From NCBI GenBank assembly GCA_017515355.1, contig JAFWGD010000230.1, forward strand, positions 1-5,184: 5,184 bases of DNA. The letters are read 5' to 3'. How positions within the stretch are numbered: position 1 is the stretch's first letter; every line of letters begins with the position of its first letter. The notes beneath the pieces were generated by a model that saw only the letters and a list, made by a program, of their open reading frames with translations, was not told the DNA's origin and did not search any database. A program made the translations under genes and the position numbers. Positions 1-5,184 of this stretch are shown here, one piece after another. The DNA comes from Coriobacteriales bacterium (GTDB lineage Bacteria > Actinomycetota > Coriobacteriia > Coriobacteriales > CADBOM01).

Positions 1-878
1 GCCTGCAACTGGAAGAACTCGTCGTGCGTAAAGAGGTCGAAGTCGGGCTTCGCGAAGGGCGGCTGCCCGAATGTGTTGCCGTAATCGTTGAGCTTGTTGA
101 GATCGAGTTCGATACCCTCCTCGCGATAGAGCCGCTCGCGCAGATCATCGTAGTAAGGCAGCGTCAGCCGGTCTGCATTCATCCCCGCCTTCACTTGGAT
201 TCCGTTGACGCGCAACAGCCGCGCCGCACCTATCGCCGCATCGAAGGAACTCGATCCATCCGCGGAGAGTCGCCTGCGATCCTGGTATTCCTTGGGCCCC
301 TCGATTGTCAGAAACACCTGCCCCACCTTGCAGCGAGCGAGCATCCGAGCGGCGGATTCGTCAATCAGCGCGGCGTTCGTCAGCATCATCGCGTCATAGG
401 CCACGCGACGTTCGGAACACCACTCAATGAGCTCGTTCGAGAGGCGCTCAACCACGTCCAGCGCCAGGGTCGGCTCGCCACCATACCACTGCACCGAGAG
501 CTTCATGAAGGGATGTTGCGCAAATATGTGCTCGATGAAACGAATGATCCCGGCTTCAACCTCGGAAGACATCTTGCCAGTCGACTTGCAGAGCTCGGGC
601 TCGTAGCAATATGGGCAGCGATAGTTGCAAGCGTAGGTAGGGATCAGGCTCAACGTAAGCGAATCGCGGTTGGCGCGCACTACGTCGAAGAGCGCCTGCT
701 GGCCAGCAAGCTCTTGCTTTCGATCGAGCTCGGTCAAAAAGCCCAGCGCAGCAAGCTCATCTGCATGCGCCTCGATATCCTGCCCCTTGACTGCGGCGAA
801 TGAACCCGAAGCAGTGTTGTAGAGCAACGTCTCCCCGCCCTTTGATTCGACGACGATCGTATATCTCGAGACGTTCAT
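1..878 (-). CDS. Radical SAM peptide maturase-like protein, 3' part cut off by window edge
   Basis: The reading frame is open from an ATG at 878 to the left edge, giving 292 residues without a stop. Residues 1-50 form a short N-terminal segment (YTIVV, then LLYNTASGSFAAV) of the kind that precedes the barrel in radical SAM/SPASM peptide maturases. The cluster motif is ACNYRCPYCYE, with Cys84, Cys88 and Cys91 as the CX3CX2C ligands for the SAM-binding [4Fe-4S] cluster. WYGGEPTL (131-138) is the GGEP SAM-binding motif, followed by LTNAALID and VFLTIEGP strands of the barrel. Family knowledge says such enzymes make radical modifications, often thioether or C-C crosslinks, on ribosomal peptides; the SPASM region with extra Fe-S cysteines would lie beyond the edge and cannot be seen. 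The start has a good Shine-Dalgarno. It follows the phosphatase gene by 62 nt in the same orientation, beside an NHLP-type exporter, which supports a peptide-modifying role. The substrate and reaction are unknown. An anaerobic sulfatase-maturase-like role is a less likely alternative. Confidence 0.92.
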   Translation of the reverse strand, partial: MNVSRYTIVVESKGGETLLYNTASGSFAAVKGQDIEAHADELAALGFLTELDRKQELAGQQALFDVVRANRDSLTLSLIPTYACNYRCPYCYEPELCKSTGKMSSEVEAGIIRFIEHIFAQHPFMKLSVQWYGGEPTLALDVVERLSNELIEWCSERRVAYDAMMLTNAALIDESAARMLARCKVGQVFLTIEGPKEYQDRRRLSADGSSSFDAAIGAARLLRVNGIQVKAGMNADRLTLPYYDDLRERLYREEGIELDLNKLNDYGNTFGQPPFAKPDFDLFTHDEFFQLQ

Positions 879-884
879 GCCCTT

Positions 885-890
885 CTCCTC
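885..890 (-). promoter_or_regulatory. Ribosome binding site of the radical SAM gene
   Basis: On the minus strand GAGGAG lies 6 nt (aagggc) before the ATG at 878. This decides the start of the radical SAM gene. It also means this gene has its own initiation site rather than depending on reinitiation from the phosphatase gene upstream. Confidence 0.75.
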
Positions 891-900
891 GCGTTCTCAC

Positions 901-932
901 CTTGGCTTTGGCGAGCTCATCGCTAAGGCAAG
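901..932 (-). other. Imperfect intergenic stem-loop between phosphatase and radical SAM genes
   Basis: Read on the minus strand, the arm CTTGCCTTAGCGA can pair with TCGCCAAAGCCAAG around the loop TGAGC. By hand this gives an inner GCGA/TCGC helix, an outer CTTG/CAAG helix, and TT/AA and C/G pairs between them, with a few mismatches or bulges. It sits 8 nt after the phosphatase stop and ends 10 nt before the GAGGAG site. No T-run follows, so it is not a classical intrinsic terminator. It could be an RNA-processing or stability element tuning expression of the downstream gene, or it may be chance. No folding energy was computed. Confidence 0.35.
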
Positions 933-940
933 CTGCCGAT

Positions 941-3556
941 CTACCAGTACTTCGTGATCACGTTGACGTTCGCCCCGAACTCGTTGTAGTGGGCGACATT
1001 GTCCATCATCTTCTTGACCATCAGGATGCCGAGGCCGCCAGGCTTGAGAGCCATCGGGTCCTTCGGAATCTCCGGATCCTCGCGCTCGAGCGGATTGAAT
1101 GGCACTCCGTCATCGGAAACCTCGACGGTGAAAGAGCGATTCGCAGGAGCATATGTGCAGTGGACTCTCAACGCACCGGGTTTTTCATCGGTTGCGTCGG
1201 GATATGCGTACTTGCAGACGTTGACGACAAGCTCTTCCACTGCGATGCGTATCTGGTTTGCGGCTTGCTTGGAGCAATCCGCGCGCCTGAGCTGGTCGTC
1301 GACGAAGTCGAGGACATCGTCGAAGTTCTCGAGTTTGGCCTCTGTGACCAGCGTGTCCCCATACTCCGGCACCTGCCCGCAAGCCAGCGCCATCATCGTG
1401 ATGTCGTCGGACTGCTCGGCTCCGTTAGCCCAAATCGCAAGCTCGGCCCTCAACGCGCGCAGCAGCCTGCGCGGATGCAGCCTCTGGTGCTGCTCGAGAA
1501 ACACCTTGAGCCTCTCCTCGCCATACATCTGCTCATCGGGGCTCCATGCCTCCGTGACTCCGTCGGTGTACATGAAGAGCTCATCGCCAGGCTCGAGCGT
1601 GGTCTCGAACTGCTCGTACTTTGCATTGGGAAAGACGCCCAGCATCATCCCTGAACGGCTGCGCAGCCACTCCCATTCGCTTCCTCGGCGTATGAGTTGT
1701 GGATTGTGTCCGGCGTTGACGTAGGTCAGCGTGTAGCGTTCGAAGTCGAATATCGCTGCGAACACGGTGACGAACATGTGCGTCTCGTTGCCACTGCAAA
1801 GGTTGAGGTTGGCCCTCTTGATAGCCTCTGCGAGCGTAGACTCCGTGGTCATGAATCCGTGGATCTGGGACTTCGCAGCCATCATGAAGAGCGCCGCCGG
1901 AATACCCTTGCCGCTGACGTCCGCCATCACCAGACCCACTCGCGGGCCCTCGAGCTCGAAGAAATCGTAGAAGTCGCCACCGACCTCCTTCGCAGGATCC
2001 ATGCCCGCATAGAGATCGAACCTGTCGATATCCGGGAAGGGCGGGAATATCCGCGGCAGCGAGTTCTCTTGGATGGCCTTGGCCGTCGCGAGCTCGCTGT
2101 CAAGGCGCGCGCTCTCAGCTTCTATCGCATCCGACAGGGCGTCGACTGTGGTGTTGATTCCGCTTGAGAGCGACTTGAACTCGCGCGAATTGCCTTCGGG
2201 CACGCGAACGGACAGATCGCCTGCGGTGATGCGCTCAAGTGCCGAGTTGGTATCGTTGATCGACTTCACCATGAATCTGTCGATGAGCTTGAACGCAAGC
2301 GGGAAGATCATCCCGAAGAGGATCAGGAGCGCAACGAGGACAATCACCATCGCAACCGTTCGGTAACTGAAGATCTCGGAGGACTCGATGGCGGCCATTA
2401 TCTGGAATTCGCCGAACTTGGAAACGCGCATGTAGCTGGGCTCGATGCCATCGGTGTAGAACTCGAGAGCGAAATCGGAATCGAACGTATCGCTGGTCAC
2501 ACCCGTCTCGAGCCCTGCGGTGAGCACTCCGGAAAGCGACCTGCCAAGATACTCCCCGTTGTTTGCCAATATGATCGTATCGTTCTTCGCAACCAACACG
2601 ATATCGGTGCGCCAGCCCTTGAGGTCCACATCGGTATCGTAGATGAGATCGGCTTTCAGCTGATCTCTCTTGGCGTCGCTCAGATTCGTATCCTTGGCTA
2701 TGTCGTCTGCCATCGCATCGCAATTCCCCAGTACGGTTTGCACATAGCCGATCTGATCCTGCAGCGAATAATCCGCATCGTAAAGCGTCGAAACCGTGAT
2801 GAAGAGGTATGTGAAGCCGCTGAAGAACAGAATCGCGGTCACCATGATCGCCAGGAAAGTGACGCGGAAGATGAAGCTGATGCTGCGATTGCTCCTGTAG
2901 GCCACGTACCTTGCATAGAGGAAGTCGATCGCAACCGCGACAACCGCGACAATGACCGCGTCGATGAGGACCTGGGCGAGCATGTTGCCCGCCGTCACCA
3001 TCTTGGCCAGCGAATCGATCAGCACGCCGATCATCGGGGCAGAGCTCCCCATGCGAACCCCAGCGAGGAAGCAGAGGCTGGCAGCTGCCGAGCCGATCAG
3101 CGAGGCTATCGCGATGGCCGCTATGCGCTTGCCTCCCTTCGAGATCCCACCGCCCTCGAGCAGATCTCCGCGTTTCGGATAGCGTATGCACTTCGCATAG
3201 AGAAGCCCGACGACCAGCCCGAACACGACGAAGACGATGATCGTGTTAGCAGAGTGCGCGAAGAACCTCTCGTAGTAGTTGAGAGGGATGAAGAGCGCGT
3301 GCAGCGTCTGCCCGACCCCGGCGATGATGCCGATGCAGCAGCCGCCGATCGCGCCGAGCAGGAGCGCGCCGATCGATATCGGCACCAGTATCAGCAGGAG
3401 ATGCGACAGCGAGATCTGGATGAAGCTGTTCGACGTCGCGACCATCGCAAGCGCGAGGACGACCAGGATGACGAAGGTGAACGAGCGGATGATTCTGCTC
3501 GAGTCCTCCATCAACCCCTTCGAAAGGAATGGGTTGCGGCGCGCTTGCCTTTCCAT
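941..3556 (-). CDS. Membrane sensor with SpoIIE-type PP2C phosphatase and RsbW-like ATPase/kinase domain
   Basis: This 871-residue protein probably both dephosphorylates and phosphorylates a STAS partner, most simply the one encoded just upstream. Residues 25-215 hold about five hydrophobic, glycine-rich helices (for example LLLGAIGGCCIGIIAG). Another membrane helix lies at about 230-255. Residues 259-396 form an extracytoplasmic, Cache-like domain, closed by a helix at about 398-422. A HAMP-like linker follows (about 420-475; ITAGDLSVRVPEG), then a short coiled coil to about 500. The SpoIIE/RsbU PP2C domain (about 515-727) keeps its metal-binding acidic motifs: GGDFYD with Asp528, ADVSGKG with Asp546, YTDGVTEA with Asp665, and SDDIT at 716-720. 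The GHKL domain (about 735-871) has an N box with Glu775 and Asn779, a G1 box SDDGVPF with Asp815, and a G2 box GGLGILMV at 840-847. Both catalytic modules look intact. The first ATG is 6 nt after the STAS stop and lacks a clear Shine-Dalgarno, so translation is probably coupled; Met16 is an alternative start. The signal sensed and the final output are unknown. Confidence 0.94.
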   Translation of the reverse strand: MERQARRNPFLSKGLMEDSSRIIRSFTFVILVVLALAMVATSNSFIQISLSHLLLILVPISIGALLLGAIGGCCIGIIAGVGQTLHALFIPLNYYERFFAHSANTIIVFVVFGLVVGLLYAKCIRYPKRGDLLEGGGISKGGKRIAAIAIASLIGSAAASLCFLAGVRMGSSAPMIGVLIDSLAKMVTAGNMLAQVLIDAVIVAVVAVAIDFLYARYVAYRSNRSISFIFRVTFLAIMVTAILFFSGFTYLFITVSTLYDADYSLQDQIGYVQTVLGNCDAMADDIAKDTNLSDAKRDQLKADLIYDTDVDLKGWRTDIVLVAKNDTIILANNGEYLGRSLSGVLTAGLETGVTSDTFDSDFALEFYTDGIEPSYMRVSKFGEFQIMAAIESSEIFSYRTVAMVIVLVALLILFGMIFPLAFKLIDRFMVKSINDTNSALERITAGDLSVRVPEGNSREFKSLSSGINTTVDALSDAIEAESARLDSELATAKAIQENSLPRIFPPFPDIDRFDLYAGMDPAKEVGGDFYDFFELEGPRVGLVMADVSGKGIPAALFMMAAKSQIHGFMTTESTLAEAIKRANLNLCSGNETHMFVTVFAAIFDFERYTLTYVNAGHNPQLIRRGSEWEWLRSRSGMMLGVFPNAKYEQFETTLEPGDELFMYTDGVTEAWSPDEQMYGEERLKVFLEQHQRLHPRRLLRALRAELAIWANGAEQSDDITMMALACGQVPEYGDTLVTEAKLENFDDVLDFVDDQLRRADCSKQAANQIRIAVEELVVNVCKYAYPDATDEKPGALRVHCTYAPANRSFTVEVSDDGVPFNPLEREDPEIPKDPMALKPGGLGILMVKKMMDNVAHYNEFGANVNVITKYW

Positions 3557-3565
3557 GCGACTTTA
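3557..3565 (-). other. Tight STAS-phosphatase junction, probable translational coupling
   Basis: On the minus strand the STAS stop codon TAA is followed by AGTCGC and then the ATG of the phosphatase gene, a 6-nt gap. No purine-rich Shine-Dalgarno is visible in the last codons of the STAS gene. Reinitiation by ribosomes finishing the STAS gene would link the amounts of the two partner proteins. The alternative is initiation at Met16 (3511), where GAAGGGG lies only 3 nt upstream, which is unusually close. Confidence 0.5.
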
Positions 3566-3865
3566 GCGCTCGATCGTCAGCACGTCGACGAGGCCGGTCA
3601 TCTCGAAGACCTCCATCACCTCGTCGTTGGGATGCAGGATGCGCAGCTTGCCTCCGGTCTCGCCTAGCTTGAGCTGGGTGCCTACGAGCACGCGCAGCCC
3701 CGCAGAGGCGATGTACTCGAGCGCTGCGAGGTCGAATACCACGTCGCACGCGCAGGGCCCAAGCGCAGCGACAGCCTCTTCGAGCTTCGGCGCCGAAGTC
3801 ACCGTCAGCTTGCCGAAGACGGCGATGGTGTCGGTGCTTCCCTCGTGCTTGGTTACGATCTCCAT
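3563..3865 (-). CDS. STAS-domain anti-sigma-factor antagonist-like protein (SpoIIAA/RsbV type)
   Basis: This is a 100-residue single-domain STAS protein, the usual length for the SpoIIAA/RsbV family. It starts with an MEIVTKHEGSTDTIAVFGKL strand pair, then DVVFDLAALEYIASAGLRVL, and ends in the typical EVFEMTGLVDVLTI motif. Ser54 in IASAG lies at the position of the phosphorylated serine in SpoIIAA (DSSG motif), so the phospho-switch residue is kept. In the family, the unphosphorylated form binds a GHKL kinase/anti-sigma partner, and a PP2C phosphatase resets the phosphorylated form. The next gene encodes both such domains on one chain and is probably its direct partner. The start is fixed by a strong AGGAGG site. 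The gene lies 24 nt after the exporter gene. No sigma factor is visible, so the downstream target could be a remote anti-sigma/sigma pair or a non-transcriptional partner such as the exporter. Confidence 0.93.
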   Translation of the reverse strand: MEIVTKHEGSTDTIAVFGKLTVTSAPKLEEAVAALGPCACDVVFDLAALEYIASAGLRVLVGTQLKLGETGGKLRILHPNDEVMEVFEMTGLVDVLTIER

Positions 3866-3870
3866 CTCAT

Positions 3871-3876
3871 CCTCCT
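3871..3876 (-). promoter_or_regulatory. Ribosome binding site of the STAS gene
   Basis: On the minus strand AGGAGG (in ggttaggagg) lies 5 nt before the ATG at 3865. It is a full consensus Shine-Dalgarno in the short gap after the exporter stop, and suggests the STAS protein is made efficiently. Confidence 0.85.
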
Positions 3877-3889
3877 AACCCGTAGGTTT

Positions 3890-5184
3890 CTATTCTCCCT
3901 CGAGCCTCTGCCTCTCGACCAGCTTGGCAAAAGCGCCATCGGCCTCGATCAGCTCGTTGTATGTCCCCTCTTCCTTGACCTTTCCGCCCTCGATGAGCAG
4001 GATGCGGTCGGCAAGTTGGATCGTGGATAGCCTGTGCGCGACGACTATGCGCGTGCAATCGAGACCAGCGAGAGCATCGCTGACGTGTCGCTGCGTGACG
4101 TTGTCGAGCGCGCTGGTGGCCTCGTCGAAGATGAGGATCTTCGGCTTCGCGCAGATGGCGCGCGCAATCATGAGGCGCTGGCGCTGGCCTCCCGATACTC
4201 CACCGAAGCGGTCGCTGATGAGCGTGTACATCCCCATCGGCATCTTGCGAATGTCGTCGGCGATGCCCGCCAGCTCCGCAGCCTCCCAAGCATCGTCGAT
4301 GCTGGCATGCGGTGCGGAGATGGTGATGTTGCTGAAGATGTCGCCTGCGAAGAGGCTGCCGTTTTGCATGCAGACTCCGATTTGGCGGCGCAGACTGCGT
4401 ACGTCGATCTCTGCGATGTCCTGGCCGTTGTAGTAGATGCTTCCGCGCTCAGGCGTCTCGAAGCCGAGCAGCAGGCGCAACAATGTGGACTTGCCGCAAC
4501 CGCTCTCTCCGACTATCGCGACGTACTCGCGCGCTTTGATCTTGAACGAGATCCCATCGAGGACGGTGGGCTGGTTCTCCTGATAGCGGAAGGTGACGTT
4601 CGAGACCTCGACGCTGCCGGAGAGGCTCGCCACGGGCTTGCCGGCGCTGACATGTTCGGGAACTGCCTTGAGCAGCGGCTCGACCTCTTCGAGCATCGGA
4701 CTCATCGTCGCAATCGTCGCCGCAAGGCTGGTCAGCGCCATAACCGCTCCGGAAACCGCACCGTAGGAGACGTTGAAAGCCATGTAGTCGGCAACGCTGA
4801 CGTTGGTGATGCCGGCGAAGAAGTAGATCGCGATGGTCCCGAAAAGCGCGATGAGCGCAGGAAGGGCAGCCGATATCTTCACGATCATCGGGCTGTCATA
4901 CCTTGCCTTCGAGTATTCGGCATAGAGGTTGCCCCATTGCGCGAAGGCGCGCTTCTCGGCACCTACGAGCTTTATCTTGGCGATGCCCGTCAGCAGCGAT
5001 GGGGTGAGTCCCGCCACCTTGTTGTTCGTCTCTAGGATCGCACGCTCGATACGGGCTTGGGCAGCGGCGACGATCGCTCCGACGGCAAGCTGCACCAAAA
5101 GGATGACAAGCGCAGTCAACGCGATGGAGGGCGCATATGCGAAGAGCTGGACGATGTAGACGATCGAGAAGAGCGATGTGAGAC
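3890..5184 (-). CDS. NHLP-type bacteriocin/RiPP export ABC transporter, permease-ATPase, 5' part cut off
   Basis: The frame is open from the right edge to a TAG at 3890, giving 430 visible residues; the true start lies outside. The N-terminal part is the end of an ABC type-1 exporter membrane domain. It includes the segment GLTPSLLTGIAKIKLVGAEKR and the Trp in AQW, which match what I know of the NHLM/NHLP bacteriocin exporter family (the ATP-binding 'ABC2' protein). The nucleotide-binding domain is complete: Walker A GESGCGKST (4484-4510), Q-loop in CMQNGSLFAGDIF, signature VSGGQRQ (a Val replaces the usual Leu), Walker B ILIFDEATSALDN with catalytic Glu, and H-loop AHRLST. The phrase GFETPERGSIYYNGQDI also fits this family. 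It would export a leader-bearing modified peptide through the inner membrane, normally with a C39-peptidase ABC partner encoded nearby. It is probably the first visible gene of the operon, 24 nt ahead of the STAS gene. A generic lipid or drug exporter is the less likely alternative. Confidence 0.92.
   Translation of the reverse strand, partial: LTSLFSIVYIVQLFAYAPSIALTALVILLVQLAVGAIVAAAQARIERAILETNNKVAGLTPSLLTGIAKIKLVGAEKRAFAQWGNLYAEYSKARYDSPMIVKISAALPALIALFGTIAIYFFAGITNVSVADYMAFNVSYGAVSGAVMALTSLAATIATMSPMLEEVEPLLKAVPEHVSAGKPVASLSGSVEVSNVTFRYQENQPTVLDGISFKIKAREYVAIVGESGCGKSTLLRLLLGFETPERGSIYYNGQDIAEIDVRSLRRQIGVCMQNGSLFAGDIFSNITISAPHASIDDAWEAAELAGIADDIRKMPMGMYTLISDRFGGVSGGQRQRLMIARAICAKPKILIFDEATSALDNVTQRHVSDALAGLDCTRIVVAHRLSTIQLADRILLIEGGKVKEEGTYNELIEADGAFAKLVERQRLEGE

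Noticed and set aside
24..803. Plus-strand open frame of 259 codons
   Set aside because: It is antisense to the radical SAM gene, whose minus-strand frame carries the CX3CX2C and GGEP motifs. The plus-strand translation shows no recognisable domain.
901..932. Intrinsic transcription terminator after the sensor gene
   Set aside because: A hairpin is present but no T-run follows it on the minus strand, so classical termination is unlikely.
800..1654. Plus-strand open frame of 284 codons that overlaps the previous one by a few bases
   Set aside because: It lies opposite the GHKL and PP2C domains of the sensor gene and crosses the intergenic gap. The apparent stop-start overlap is a by-product of GC-rich codon use, and no family is recognisable.
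2235..3191. Minus-strand open frame of 318 codons within the sensor gene
   Set aside because: It is an alternative-frame shadow of the sensor coding sequence; the 871-residue frame has continuous domain structure through this region.
2738..3667. Plus-strand open frame of 309 codons, very rich in Arg, Asp, Glu and His
   Set aside because: The charged composition is what antisense reading of hydrophobic membrane-helix codons yields. It overlaps the N-terminal membrane domain and part of the STAS gene.
3866..3889. Possible promoter or small peptide gene in the exporter-STAS gap
   Set aside because: The gap is only 24 nt and is filled by the ribosome binding site; there is no room for -35/-10 boxes or an ORF.
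4034..5035. Plus-strand open frame of 333 codons
   Set aside because: It is antisense to the ABC transporter, whose minus frame has every nucleotide-binding motif. No start context or domain supports it.

Overview
The window is a compact, single-direction gene block read right to left on the minus strand. The sequence is moderately GC-rich, with ATG starts and good Shine-Dalgarno sites (GAGGAG, AGGAGG). This would suit an anaerobic, gut- or rumen-type bacterium, such as a GC-rich Coriobacteriia or Firmicutes lineage. No taxonomic marker is present, so that placement is a weak inference.

In transcription order (right to left) there are four genes. (1) 3890-5184: the C-terminal half of a fused permease/ATPase ABC transporter resembling the second exporter of NHLP-type (nitrile hydratase-like leader peptide) bacteriocin/RiPP clusters; it runs off the right edge. 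(2) 3563-3865: a 100-aa STAS protein of the anti-sigma-factor-antagonist type (SpoIIAA/RsbV). (3) 941-3556: an 871-aa membrane sensor with, in order, a polytopic glycine-rich membrane domain, a Cache-like extracytoplasmic domain, HAMP, a SpoIIE/RsbU-type PP2C phosphatase and an RsbW-like GHKL ATPase/kinase domain. (4) 1-878: the N-terminal 292 residues of a radical SAM protein of the peptide-maturase type (CX3CX2C cluster motif and GGEP motif); it runs off the left edge.

The intergenic gaps are 24, 6 and 62 nt. No promoter is visible, so the genes probably share an operon that begins to the right of the window. The 62-nt gap holds an imperfect stem-loop.

Reading the genes together (inference): a peptide is probably modified by the radical SAM enzyme and exported by the NHLP transporter. 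A partner-switching module (STAS protein plus a combined phosphatase/kinase sensor) sits between them and could gate production or export. No sigma factor, precursor peptide, C39 peptidase or HlyD-type subunit lies in the window. The precursor and the first transporter subunit would be expected just outside it. The coupling of a self-contained partner switch to a radical SAM/NHLP export cassette is the most interesting aspect. The long open frames on the plus strand are antisense shadows of these genes.
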